This document shows positions 1 through 7,727 of a stretch of 43,546 bases of DNA, in pieces. Under the pieces are notes generated by a model. It was not told where the DNA came from. It did no database searches and saw only the letters and a list, made by a program, of their open reading frames with translations. The translations under genes were made by a program, and so were the position numbers. This DNA is from Clostridium liquoris. Lineage in GTDB: Bacteria; Bacillota; Clostridia; Clostridiales; Clostridiaceae. The stretch is from contig NZ_PVXO01000002.1 in assembly GCF_002995785.1 (NCBI RefSeq), forward strand, positions 1-43,546. Reading direction: 5' to 3'. Within the stretch, counting starts at the first letter, position 1; the number at the start of each line of letters is the position of its first letter.

Positions 1-19
1 AAAATTAAGGGGATAAGTA

Positions 20-52
20 CGCCCTTTCGGGCCGCGGGCGAAGCCCTATTGG
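20..52. repeat. GC-rich double hairpin
   Basis: Two adjacent short hairpins, GCCC-TTTC-GGGC and GGGC-GAA-GCCC, lie in a stretch that is far more GC-rich than the surrounding AT-rich DNA. No T-run follows, so it is not an ordinary intrinsic terminator. It could be an interspersed palindromic repeat or the tail of a structured element that begins left of the window. Nature unknown. Confidence 0.45.
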
Positions 53-215
53 ATAAAATTTTCAACTGAATTTATAATGGGAAAAATTCAAAAAATAAAT
101 TGCCCACTTTAACTTGACACAAACATTTTATAAAAATCACTTTAAAAATTTTTATAAACGTGGTAAAATATAAAGCGGATATACTTGTCCAAAACGTTAA
201 GGAGGTGTACATATT

Positions 216-386
216 ATGGCATATAAAATATTAGATACTTGTATAAGTTGTGGAGCATGCGCTTCAGAATGCCCAGTTAATGCTATAAGCCAGGGGGATA
301 CTCAGTTCGTTATAGATGCAAATGCTTGTATCGATTGCGGAAACTGTGCTAATGTTTGCCCAGTGGGAGCACCAGTTCAAGAATAA
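216..386 (+). CDS. 2[4Fe-4S] ferredoxin
   Basis: A 56-residue clostridial-type ferredoxin, too short for many gene callers. Two classic cluster motifs are visible: CISCGACASECP (Cys9, 12, 15, 19) and CIDCGNCANVCP, so all eight cysteine ligands for two [4Fe-4S] clusters are present. In anaerobes it is a soluble low-potential electron carrier for hydrogenase, pyruvate:ferredoxin oxidoreductase and similar enzymes. The start is fixed by a strong GGAGG site at 201-205, followed by ATG at 216. It is monocistronic: a hairpin terminator follows the stop codon at once. An extended -10 (TGGTAAAAT, 161-169) lies upstream. Confidence 0.96.
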   Translation: MAYKILDTCISCGACASECPVNAISQGDTQFVIDANACIDCGNCANVCPVGAPVQE

Positions 387-392
387 TAGAAA

Positions 393-418
393 AGGCCACT
401 GTGAAAGTGGTCTTTTTT
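393..418 (+). terminator. intrinsic terminator of ferredoxin gene
   Basis: The stem GGCCAC/GTGGTC (one G-U pair) with a 7-nt loop is followed by a T-run at 413-418. It starts 7 bases after the ferredoxin stop codon. Confidence 0.85.
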
Positions 419-447
419 ATGAATTAATATATTTATGGAGGGTTATT

Positions 448-924
448 ATGTTAAAATTCTTAAGAAAGAATTTTTCAATTATAGCCCCTGTAGATGGTAG
501 AGTTATAGATTTAGAAAAAGTAGAAGATGGAGTTTTTTCAAAGAAAGTGGCCGGAGAAGGTGTAGCAATAGAACCTACAGGTGATATAGTTGTAGCTCCT
601 GCAGATGGCAGATTGAGCTTATTATTTAATACTAATCATGCCTTTGGTATGATATTAGATAATGGAGTAGAAATTTTAGTTCACATAGGTATAGATACAG
701 TAGGCTTAGACAGCCATGGATTTAAGCCTTTAGTTAAAGAAGGAGACCTTTTAAAAGCTGGAGATCCAGTAATAAAAATAGATAGAAATTTTATTTTAAG
801 CAAAGGGTATTCCTTAATAACTCCAATAATAATAACTAATTCCCAAGATGTTAGAGAAATTACCTGTAATACAAATGTAGATGTAAAAGCAGCTGAAGAT
901 GTGATTTTAACCTATATTTTATAA
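448..924 (+). CDS. PTS glucose-type EIIA protein
   Basis: A 158-residue free-standing EIIA of the glucose/sucrose family (Crr-like). It accepts phosphate from HPr and passes it to a EIIB domain during sugar uptake, and in many bacteria it also signals carbon status. The PADGRL and NTNHAFG (His64) segments and VHIGIDTVGL (His79, the expected phosphorylated histidine) are visible, and the length is normal for a single EIIA domain. The reading frame stays open upstream to 316, but that part overlaps the ferredoxin gene and its terminator. The GGAGG at 437-442 sets the start at ATG 448. No EIIB/EIIC partner is encoded nearby. Confidence 0.93.
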   Translation: MLKFLRKNFSIIAPVDGRVIDLEKVEDGVFSKKVAGEGVAIEPTGDIVVAPADGRLSLLFNTNHAFGMILDNGVEILVHIGIDTVGLDSHGFKPLVKEGDLLKAGDPVIKIDRNFILSKGYSLITPIIITNSQDVREITCNTNVDVKAAEDVILTYIL

Positions 925-950
925 ACAAATATACTATTAATAATTATGAA

Positions 951-987
951 GCAAATAATAGTAAAGATTATTTGTTTCTTTTTTTGT
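951..987 (+). terminator. intrinsic terminator after EIIA gene
   Basis: The stem CAAATAAT/ATTATTTG with a short loop is followed by a T-rich tail at 974-985. Confidence 0.75.
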
Positions 988-1006
988 TATATAGATTATA
1001 ATAAAA

Positions 1007-1037
1007 TTGACATTCTAAGGTAATTAGCTAATAATAT
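1007..1037 (+). promoter_or_regulatory. probable sigma-A promoter for yfiC-rsmI
   Basis: A perfect -35 TTGACA (1007-1012) lies 16-19 bases from several overlapping -10-like hexamers (TAATAA at 1029, TAATAT at 1032). It is positioned upstream of the methyltransferase start at 1071. Confidence 0.6.
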
Positions 1038-1070
1038 TAATGGAAGTTATATTAGAAAGGGAATATTTTT

Positions 1071-1832
1071 ATGTTAGAAAATAAATTAGTTAGAGAAGAT
1101 GAAACCTTAGACGATTTACAGTTAAAAGAAATTTGTGTAATACAGAAAAAAAGCGGGTTTAGATTTGGAGTAGATGCTGTGCTATTAGCTAACTTCGCTA
1201 AAGTAAAGAAAAAAGATTGCATTGTAGATTTATGCAGCGGTACAGGTATAATACCTTTTATAATAGCTGGGAAAAACGAAATAGATCATATAACTGGAAT
1301 AGAGATACAAAGTGATATGGTGGAAATGAGTAATAGGAGTGTTTTATATAATAATCTTCAAGATAAAATAAACTTTATACATGGAGATTTAAAAAATGAA
1401 GAATTATTAAAAGCCATTGAGAAAGTGGATGTAGTAACAGTTAATCCACCATATAAGCTGCAAAATTCAGGTATAATAAATGAGAATAATAAAAATGCCA
1501 TAGCTAGACATGAGATATGTTGTACATTAGATGATGTAATAAAGGCGTCAAGTATTCTTTTAAAAGATAATGGAAAGCTATTTATGATTCACAGACCTGA
1601 GAGAATAGCAGATGTATTATGTACAATGAGAAAGTATAAAATAGAACCTAAATTAATAAGAATGGTTCAGCCCAATATAAATAAGGTACCTAATTTACTA
1701 CTAATTGAAGGACAAAAAAATGGAGGAAAGTTTTTAAAGTGGCAAAATACCTTATATGTATATGATGAAAATGGGAAATATACAGAAGAAATAAATATGA
1801 TTTATGGTAAAATGGAGGATAGCCATGACTAA
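1071..1832 (+). CDS. tRNA1(Val) N6-adenine methyltransferase-like protein (YfiC/YabB family)
   Basis: A 253-residue Rossmann-fold SAM-dependent methyltransferase. Motif I is DLCSGTG (53-59), the acidic GIEIQ strand follows, and the N6-adenine catalytic motif NPPY is at 125-128. The family modifies A37 of tRNA-Val in E. coli; the clostridial substrate is inferred, not proven. It corresponds to yabB in the Bacillus yabB-yabC(rsmI)-abrB order. Its stop codon overlaps the start of rsmI by 8 bases, which implies translational coupling. An AGAAAGGG ribosome binding site precedes ATG 1071. Confidence 0.88.
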   Translation: MLENKLVREDETLDDLQLKEICVIQKKSGFRFGVDAVLLANFAKVKKKDCIVDLCSGTGIIPFIIAGKNEIDHITGIEIQSDMVEMSNRSVLYNNLQDKINFIHGDLKNEELLKAIEKVDVVTVNPPYKLQNSGIINENNKNAIARHEICCTLDDVIKASSILLKDNGKLFMIHRPERIADVLCTMRKYKIEPKLIRMVQPNINKVPNLLLIEGQKNGGKFLKWQNTLYVYDENGKYTEEINMIYGKMEDSHD

Positions 1833-2670
1833 TGGAAAACTTTTTGTAGTACCAACACCTATAGGAAATCTAAAGGATATAACTATAAGAGCTTTAGAAG
1901 TTTTGAATTCTGTGGATATAATAGCTGCAGAAGATACAAGACAAACTCTAAAACTTACAAATCATTATAATATAAAAAAAACATTGATAAGTTATCATCA
2001 ACATAATGAACAAGGTAAAAGTGATAACTTAATAGAAATGCTTAAAGAAGGTAAAAATATAGCCTTGGTAAGTGATGCTGGTACACCTGGAATATCAGAC
2101 CCTGGCAGTGTTATTATTTCAAAATGTATAGAAGAAAATTTAGATTTTGAGGTACTTCCAGGGGCCACTGCTGCTATTACTGCCCTTGTTTATTCAGGTA
2201 TGGATACTACCAAATTTTTATTTATAGGTTTTCTTCCAAGGGATAATAAAGATAAAAAGGCAGTTATAGAGGAAGTAAAAGATAGAAAAGAAACTTTAAT
2301 ATTTTATGAAGCACCTCATAGATTAATAAATACTTTAGAATTTTTAAAGGAGAATATAGGAATACGTAGAATATCTATATGTAGAGAATTAACAAAACTT
2401 CATGAAGAAATCATAAGATTTACAATTGAGGATGCTATAGAACATTATAAAATTAATAATCCAAGGGGAGAATATGTACTTATTGTAGAAGGGAAAAGTG
2501 AAAAGGATATAGAACGAGAAAAAGCTTCAAAATGGGAAGGTCTTACTATAGAACAGCATATATTAAAATATATAGATGAAGGCTTAAGCAAAAAGGAAGC
2601 TATTAAAAAAACTGCTAAAGATAGAAAGCTATCAAAGTCTGAAGTGTATAAGTATTCTTTGGACATTTAG
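1825..2670 (+). CDS. rsmI: 16S rRNA 2'-O-methyltransferase RsmI
   Basis: A 281-residue tetrapyrrole-methylase-fold protein that methylates the ribose of C1402 of 16S rRNA in the decoding centre. Diagnostic segments are VPTPIGNLKDITIRAL, VDIIAAEDTRQT, LVSDAGTPGISDPG and LPGATAAITAL. An in-frame ATG at 1804 exists, but GGAGG at 1814-1818 and the family's usual N-terminus (a few residues before LFVVPTPIG) favour ATG 1825. The gene overlaps the upstream methyltransferase by 8 bases, so the two form an operon. No convincing terminator is visible after it. Confidence 0.95.
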   Translation: MTNGKLFVVPTPIGNLKDITIRALEVLNSVDIIAAEDTRQTLKLTNHYNIKKTLISYHQHNEQGKSDNLIEMLKEGKNIALVSDAGTPGISDPGSVIISKCIEENLDFEVLPGATAAITALVYSGMDTTKFLFIGFLPRDNKDKKAVIEEVKDRKETLIFYEAPHRLINTLEFLKENIGIRRISICRELTKLHEEIIRFTIEDAIEHYKINNPRGEYVLIVEGKSEKDIEREKASKWEGLTIEQHILKYIDEGLSKKEAIKKTAKDRKLSKSEVYKYSLDI

Positions 2671-2732
2671 TATAGATTTTATAGAATATTTAAAAAGTAG
2701 ATAATATTTTATAATAAATGCACATTTTTACA

Positions 2733-2762
2733 TTGAGATTTTTCATGAAGAGATGTTATAAT
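2733..2762 (+). promoter_or_regulatory. promoter for NlpC/P60 gene
   Basis: The -35 TTGAGA (2733-2738), an 18-base spacer and a -10 TATAAT (2757-2762) fit a sigma-A promoter about 75 bases upstream of the start at 2840. Confidence 0.65.
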
Positions 2763-2839
2763 AAAATAGACATAAAAAATACATAATCTTAAAAAAAAAT
2801 ACAAAATTACTTGCTTTAAAAATTTCAGGGGGTGTTGAG

Positions 2840-3937
2840 GTGAATAAAAAACTAGTGTCTGTTATTACGGCATTAACAATGGTTACAACATTAAATGCGT
2901 CAGTATTAGCAGAACCGCTATCTGAACAGATAAAGATTCAGCAGCAAAAAGTTCAGGATAATACTAAATCATTAAAGGATGTTCAGAAAAAGAGAGAAGA
3001 TCTAGAGGTAAATATAGAAAAGACGGATAGCCAAATTGAAGGGCTTATGAATAACATAGGAGATACAAAAAAGAAAATTTCAAAAACTCAGGATGATATA
3101 AAACTTGTAGAAAAGGATATTGTGAAGGCTGAAAACGATATAAAAGATAAACAAGATTTATTTAATAAAAGAGTTAGAGCAATGTATATAAGTGGTACAG
3201 GAAGCTATTTAAATATACTACTAGATTCTAAAGGATTAAGTGATTTAATATCCAACGCAGAGGCAGTTAAAAAGATTATAGAATTAGATAATAAAATAAT
3301 TGCAGATCTTAACGATAAGAAAGTAGCTATAGAGAGGAAAAAAGAAGTTTTAAATAATGAAAATAATAAGTTATTAGCCCTTAAGGCAGATAATGAAAAA
3401 AAATTATCAGAAATAAATAGTAAAAAGCAAGAACAAGATAAATTGATAGCTGAGCTAAATAATCAAGAAAGGATGTATGCTTCAAAAATTGATGAATCAC
3501 AATCATACATAAATTCAGCTATGTCACAAATTGAAAATGCAAGAAAGTCAGTACCTAAATATACTCCTTCAAGAGGATCTACAACTATATCATCTAATGC
3601 TATAGTTGCATATGCATCAAACTTTTTGGGGACACCTTATGAATGGGGAGGAAATGGACCTAGCACCTTTGACTGTTCGGGTTATGTAAAATATGTGTAC
3701 GGGCATTTTGGAGTGAATTTACCAAGGGTATCAGAAGACCAGCAGAATGTAGGCACAGCAGTATCAAGAGATGGATTACAACCAGGGGATTTAGTTTTCT
3801 TTGGATATCCTGCTGCACATCATGTAGGAATATACGTAGGAGATAACTGCTATATTCATGCTCCAAAAACAGGAGATGTAGTTAAAATATCTCCTTTGAA
3901 TAGATCAGATTTTAGCGGAGGAAGAAGGGTAAGATAA
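2840..3937 (+). CDS. secreted coiled-coil NlpC/P60 peptidoglycan hydrolase
   Basis: A 365-residue exported wall hydrolase of the CwlO/PcsB architecture. A signal peptide covers residues 1-24 (ends ASVLA). A long heptad-rich coiled coil spans about 28-235, with a PcsB-like hinge segment near 110-145. A Ser/Thr linker follows, and an NlpC/P60 endopeptidase domain covers about 255-350. The catalytic Cys279 sits in FDCSGYV, His328 in HHVGIYVG, and the third polar residue is probably His340. The family cleaves D-gamma-glutamyl-meso-DAP bonds, and coiled-coil members are often activated by an FtsEX complex; no ftsEX is in the window. The start is GTG 2840 behind AGGGGG. Confidence 0.92.
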   Translation: MNKKLVSVITALTMVTTLNASVLAEPLSEQIKIQQQKVQDNTKSLKDVQKKREDLEVNIEKTDSQIEGLMNNIGDTKKKISKTQDDIKLVEKDIVKAENDIKDKQDLFNKRVRAMYISGTGSYLNILLDSKGLSDLISNAEAVKKIIELDNKIIADLNDKKVAIERKKEVLNNENNKLLALKADNEKKLSEINSKKQEQDKLIAELNNQERMYASKIDESQSYINSAMSQIENARKSVPKYTPSRGSTTISSNAIVAYASNFLGTPYEWGGNGPSTFDCSGYVKYVYGHFGVNLPRVSEDQQNVGTAVSRDGLQPGDLVFFGYPAAHHVGIYVGDNCYIHAPKTGDVVKISPLNRSDFSGGRRVR

Positions 3938-3964
3938 ATTCTATATAATTAGATAAATATATTT

Positions 3965-3999
3965 TCCAACATTTTCATAAGGTGTTGGATTTTTTTTAT
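3965..3999 (+). terminator. intrinsic terminator of NlpC/P60 gene
   Basis: The perfect stem TCCAACA/TGTTGGA is followed by eight T residues. Confidence 0.85.
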
Positions 4000-4040
4000 T
4001 TCACTGTTAATTTATAAAATATACTTAGCATAAGCATATG

Positions 4041-4073
4041 GAAAATAAAAAGACCCACATGAAAACATGTGGG
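4041..4073 (-). terminator. intrinsic terminator of abrB (minus strand)
   Basis: The stem CCCACATG/CATGTGGG (4054-4061 with 4066-4073) has a four-base loop. On the minus strand a T-rich tail follows it. Confidence 0.85.
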
Positions 4074-4105
4074 AAACAAAGAATGATATATATTTTAATA
4101 CTTAA

Positions 4106-4348
4106 TTACTCGCTTTTTAATTCTTTTAAACAATTTTTACAAATGTTTTTACCTTTGTAATTAACAACATCTCTTGCATCTCCGCAGAAAATACAAGCAG
4201 GTTCATATTTCTTTAGTATGATTTGTTCTCCATCAACATAAATTTCCAAAGCATCTTTTTCAGCAATATCTAAAGTCCTTCTTAATTCTATTGGGATAAC
4301 AATTCTACCAAGTTCATCTACTCTTCTTACAACTCCAGTTGATTTCAT
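4106..4348 (-). CDS. abrB: AbrB-family transition-state regulator
   Basis: An 80-residue DNA-binding protein. The N-terminal swapped-hairpin AbrB domain is unmistakable (STGVVRRVDELGRIVIPIELRR, residues 3-24, given here as the family signature). In Bacillus, AbrB represses post-exponential genes until Spo0A shuts it off. The C-terminal half carries CxxC pairs (Cys52/55 and Cys70/73) that look like a small zinc ribbon, unlike the Bacillus AbrB C-terminus. It lies next to rsmI and NlpC/P60 and is transcribed against them. GGAGG precedes the ATG at 4348, with a promoter at 4411-4439 and its own terminator, so it is probably monocistronic. Confidence 0.93.
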   Translation of the reverse strand: MKSTGVVRRVDELGRIVIPIELRRTLDIAEKDALEIYVDGEQIILKKYEPACIFCGDARDVVNYKGKNICKNCLKELKSE

Positions 4349-4410
4349 TATGAAGTTCCTCCTTATAATTTAAATTATTAAATTGCATAATTCGACATAT
4401 TACTTATAAA

Positions 4411-4439
4411 ACAATACCATAGGTGCCATTAAAAGTCAA
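4411..4439 (-). promoter_or_regulatory. abrB promoter
   Basis: On the minus strand, TTGACT (4439-4434), a 17-base spacer and TATTGT (4416-4411) form a plausible sigma-A promoter about 65 bases upstream of the abrB start. Confidence 0.6.
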
Positions 4440-4779
4440 TATGTAAATTATGAATTATTTTATAATATTACAAATTTCTCATGTAATTCCATCTAATGTA
4501 ACTATACTACCAATTTATACAAATGTCAATATGCTTTTGAAATAGAAATACATTTTTTTACTAATAGACCAAGCACTTATACACCAAAGCATATAGAGAT
4601 TTAAAGAAGTATATGGCAAAATATATGCTATTATATAAAGAACAATATATTGGAGTATTATTAAAAAAATAGTAACTTAATGGGACTTATGCGAAAAATA
4701 TCGAACTATAAAATGTTATATATAAATAAATATAAAAAGTAGTGCATATTAATTTTATAAAATATAAAAATTATTAATG

Positions 4780-4788
4780 TGATATAAT
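4780..4788 (+). promoter_or_regulatory. extended -10 promoter of fsa
   Basis: TGATATAAT is an extended -10 element 35 bases before the fsa start. No good -35 is visible. Confidence 0.55.
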
Positions 4789-4823
4789 GATTATATAAAA
4801 AACCTGAAAGGGGAGATTTATAA

Positions 4824-5465
4824 ATGAAAATATTTATTGATACAGCCAATGTGGAAGAAATCAAAAGGGTAGCAGAATGGGGGATACTAGATGGAGTTAC
4901 TACTAATCCTTCATTAATTGCAAAGGAAGGAAGAGATTTAAAAGAGGTTGTTGAAGAAATATGCTCTATAGTTGATGGACCTATTAGTGCAGAAGTTATA
5001 AGCTTAGAGGCAGAAGGTATGGTAAAAGAAGCAATGGAGCTTTCTAAAATACATAAAAATATAGTAATAAAAATACCTATGTGTGAAGAAGGGCTTAAAG
5101 CTGTAAATAGATTAAGTAAGAAGAATATAAAGACCAATGTTACTTTAATATTTTCAGCACAACAGGCATTACTTGCTGCAAAAGCAGGAGCAAGTTTTGT
5201 TAGTCCTTTTGTAGGGAGATTGGATGACATAGGAAATGGTGGAATTGAAGTTGTTAGCGATATAGCTGAAATATTTAGTATATACGGAATAGATACTGAG
5301 ATTATAGCTGCTAGTATAAGAACTCCAATGCATGTATTAGAATGTGCAAAAGTTGGAGCAGATATTGCTACTATACCATATAAGGTATTAACTCAAATGT
5401 TGAAACACCCTTTAACAGATATAGGTATAGAAAAATTTTTAGAGGATTATAAAAGCATGAAATAA
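4824..5465 (+). CDS. fsa: transaldolase / fructose-6-phosphate aldolase family protein
   Basis: A 213-residue short-type transaldolase (TalC/FSA/MipB subfamily), a TIM-barrel class I aldolase acting in the non-oxidative pentose phosphate pathway. Signature segments are [34 protein letters not shown] with the Schiff-base lysine at residue 83, [28 protein letters not shown] (conserved core, quoted for identification only in part: [13 protein letters not shown]) and IAASIR. The length matches the family. Whether it is transaldolase or F6P aldolase cannot be decided from sequence alone; Firmicute members are usually transaldolases. AAAGGGGAG precedes ATG 4824. Confidence 0.92.
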   Translation: MKIFIDTANVEEIKRVAEWGILDGVTTNPSLIAKEGRDLKEVVEEICSIVDGPISAEVISLEAEGMVKEAMELSKIHKNIVIKIPMCEEGLKAVNRLSKKNIKTNVTLIFSAQQALLAAKAGASFVSPFVGRLDDIGNGGIEVVSDIAEIFSIYGIDTEIIAASIRTPMHVLECAKVGADIATIPYKVLTQMLKHPLTDIGIEKFLEDYKSMK

Positions 5466-5864
5466 GATTTAAGATTAATGTATTAATTTAATTAATAAAA
5501 TATTTCAATTAATTGTAAGTGAAAACATTGTTATAAAGTAAAAATAAATAAACAATTGAAAGAAATCAATTATATCTTGTCTAATTATTCCACAGCTTAG
5601 TAGACAAGTTATCAACAGCAAAAATGTGAGTAATGTGAATAATGTTGATAAGTACTTATAATTTAAGCAAATCAAAGACTAATATTCATAATGTTATACA
5701 CAAAAACTGTGGATAACATTATGAATTAAGTTAATGAGTGTGGACAGATATAATAAATTCAATTTTTTGATGCATAATTGATTAAAATTTGGTTTATTTC
5801 ATATTGTCGAAAAATAATATTTTCTGTAAACTTAATATATAGAAAAGTCTTAAATAGAGGCTGG
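5466..5864. other. intergenic region with DnaA-box-like sequences (left cluster)
   Basis: 399 bases without a gene. Four 9-mers match the DnaA box TTATCCACA with at most one mismatch: TTATCAACA (5609-5617), its reverse complement (5643-5651), TTATACACA (5694-5702) and a perfect box on the minus strand (5708-5716). Weaker two-mismatch copies lie at 5586-5594 and 5739-5747. The surroundings are very AT-rich. The region sits between the fsa 3' end and the 3' end of the deacetylase gene, so it is not a promoter region for either. Confidence 0.7.
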
Positions 5865-6809
5865 TTATTTATAATTTCTATTTGTTAGTCTTATCTCGAA
5901 TTCATTTATATCAAAATCAGCACTAACATATACTCTATCTAAAGTATATATACCATCACTTTTATCCGACCAGGTGCCGCTTGTAGAAAAAGCCATTTTA
6001 TAGTTAGCATTTCTAACAGCTAATAGAGTATTTTTATTCCAATCCCCATAAGGATAAGCAATATAATCTATACTTTTATTTAAGAGATTTTCTAAAAATT
6101 CTTTTGAATTTTTTAAGGTTTCAAATTGTTTATCATAACCTAATGTAGAAAGCTTCTCGTGATTTACTGTATGGCTTTCAATTTCTACACCATTATTATC
6201 TAATTCTATAATTTGATCGGAGGTTAAATAATTTTTTACTTTATCTATATTATTTGTAATTACAAATACCACTGCATTAAAGTGGAATTCTTTTAATATA
6301 GGATAGGCATTGTAATAATTGTCTACATAACCATCATCAAAGGTTATTACTACAGATTTTTCTGGTATAGGGTTACCATTGATGAAAAATCCATACAATT
6401 CATTTAATGTAAGGGTAGTATAACCTTTTTCTTTAAGTAAAGACATTTGCTGTCTAAATTTTTCTTTTGGTACCCTTAATTCATTTCCTTTTTCATAATC
6501 TATTGAATGATACATTAATACAGGAATACCTTTAGTATTATATTTTAAATTAGATCCTGTAAAAGTTCTATTATTAGATCCACTTTCTTTGTTTATAGAA
6601 GGTTCCATGTTGTCGTTTACATAGCCATATTTATTATTTTCCTCAGCAATGTTAATTTCTTTGTTGATAACCTGTGTATTATTATTTTTCAAGCTATCTT
6701 CTGTAGTATTATTGAGTTTTTTAGAGCATGATGCAAATAAAAAAGAAAATATGAAGATAATAAGGAGTATTTGGTACTTTTTAGCTGGATTGGGTAACAT
6801 TTTTTTCAC
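5865..6809 (-). CDS. polysaccharide deacetylase lipoprotein
   Basis: A 314-residue membrane-anchored enzyme. The N-terminus has a lipobox (FASC, Cys28) after a hydrophobic segment, then a low-complexity Asn-rich linker to about residue 90. A NodB-type carbohydrate esterase 4 domain follows. Metal and catalytic motifs are visible: TFDDG at 156-160, SHTVNH at 212-217 and the IAYPYGDW arginine/active-site region further on. The family removes N-acetyl groups from peptidoglycan or other cell-surface glycans; the substrate here is unknown. AGAGGTGA precedes the ATG at 6809. The gene is isolated, with DnaA-box-rich DNA on both sides. Confidence 0.9.
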   Translation of the reverse strand: MKKMLPNPAKKYQILLIIFIFSFLFASCSKKLNNTTEDSLKNNNTQVINKEINIAEENNKYGYVNDNMEPSINKESGSNNRTFTGSNLKYNTKGIPVLMYHSIDYEKGNELRVPKEKFRQQMSLLKEKGYTTLTLNELYGFFINGNPIPEKSVVITFDDGYVDNYYNAYPILKEFHFNAVVFVITNNIDKVKNYLTSDQIIELDNNGVEIESHTVNHEKLSTLGYDKQFETLKNSKEFLENLLNKSIDYIAYPYGDWNKNTLLAVRNANYKMAFSTSGTWSDKSDGIYTLDRVYVSADFDINEFEIRLTNRNYK

Positions 6810-7405
6810 CTCTCAATAAAAAGTGATGTACATATTGATTCTTAAGCATTCTCATAAGTTATTTTTTAATATATGGAAGTAATTTGTATGTGTAACAATA
6901 CACTTATTAACATTGTCCACAATTTAGCTGTGCATAACTTGTGAAATTAATGTTGATTTTTAATATTGTAGAGCTAAATATAAGGAATATAGGTTATTAT
7001 ACATAAATTTTTATTACATATTTTATATAGATTTTACTATATAGAAAAATATTATACACATTATCCACAGAAATGTGGATAATATGTGGACAAACTATAG
7101 ATTTATGATACAACTTATCATAAATTTCAATAAAGTATTTTTAATAATTATTATATCTAGGTTAAGTATCAAAATTCATAATATTTAAATATAATAAAGT
7201 ATGTTACTGTATAGCCCATTGATGTAACAATATACTAGTATGATTACCAAAATTATATCATTTTAAATTGATATATGCACTTAAATAATTTTTTTAAGTG
7301 CATATTTTTCTAAGTTAATATTATATTTTAAGAATTTTCTTAACAATTTGTATATTTTATGATATTATTATAATATAAAATAAATTGTTAAAGGGTGTGA
7401 CAAAG
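6810..7405. other. intergenic region with dense DnaA-box cluster and possible small RNA (right cluster)
   Basis: About 600 bases without a conventional gene. Six DnaA-box-like 9-mers lie at 6913-6921 (TTGTCCACA), 6929-6937 (TTATGCACA on minus), 7052-7060 (TTATACACA), 7061-7069 (perfect), 7074-7082 (perfect, minus) and 7085-7093 (TTGTCCACA on minus). AT-rich DNA follows. A plus-strand hairpin with a T-run (7273-7310) ends no known gene and may terminate a small RNA starting near 7202. A promoter for the next gene (TTAACA 7340-7345, 17 bases, TATTAT 7363-7368) lies at the right edge. Confidence 0.75.
7202..7310 (+). ncRNA. candidate small RNA with orphan terminator
   Basis: TATAAT at 7190-7195 could start a roughly 110-base transcript. 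It would contain a 6-bp hairpin (TGTTAC 7202-7207 with GTAACA 7224-7229) and end in a perfect 13-bp hairpin (7273-7285 with 7293-7305) followed by TTTTC. No ORF is inside, and the promoter of the next gene lies after the terminator. The -35 is poor. This is inference only. Confidence 0.3.
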
Positions 7406-7573
7406 ATGAAAGATAATGTAATCTATGTTGATTTTTCAAAAATGCACAATAGCAAAAATAGAAATAAAAGTTTCTATAGAAGGATCATAAATAGAGTAAA
7501 AGCCATATTTCATTTAAATAAAAGAGTTTCCACACCTAAGAATGTAATCATTTACAGAAAAAATATATCCTAG
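7406..7573 (+). CDS. small basic hypothetical protein
   Basis: A 55-residue protein rich in Lys, Arg and Asn with no Cys, no signal peptide and no membrane segment. I do not recognise a family. It starts with MKDNVIYVDFSKMH, a short strand-like segment, followed by a basic RRIINRVKAIFHLNKR helix. An in-frame TTG at 7385 is possible, but AAAGGGTGTGA at 7390-7400 fits ATG 7406. It has a plausible promoter at 7340-7368 and a good terminator, so it looks like a real single gene. Its charge would suit nucleic acid binding, which is a guess. Confidence 0.6.
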   Translation: MKDNVIYVDFSKMHNSKNRNKSFYRRIINRVKAIFHLNKRVSTPKNVIIYRKNIS

Positions 7574-7620
7574 AATATAAATTGCAGTATATGACAGCGC
7601 ATAAAGTATAGTAAATAGAT

Positions 7621-7651
7621 AAAGGCACATATATTTTATGTGTCTTTTTTT
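7621..7651 (+). terminator. intrinsic terminator
   Basis: The stem AGGCACATA/TATGTGTCT is followed by seven T residues, ending the small gene at 7406. Confidence 0.8.
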
Positions 7652-7727
7652 CTACGCCTTTCCTACTTGATTATCTTAATATATACTTATATAAATATAA
7701 TATGTTAAAATAGAAGGGAGAATGAAT

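Larger units (their letters stand above)
4349..4823. other. abrB-fsa divergent intergenic region
   Basis: 475 bases of AT-rich DNA without a supportable ORF. It holds the abrB promoter on the minus strand and the fsa promoter at the right end. Nothing else recognisable was seen between about 4440 and 4770. A Spo0A-type operator was not convincingly identified. Confidence 0.5.

Noticed and set aside
316-447. Upstream extension of the EIIA reading frame
   Set aside because: It overlaps the ferredoxin gene and its terminator; a strong ribosome binding site and the family N-terminus place the start at 448.
5609-7093. The DnaA-box clusters as the chromosomal origin itself
   Set aside because: No dnaA, dnaN or rpmH is in the window, and no clear 13-mer-like unwinding repeats could be defined; a titration or control site is the safer reading.
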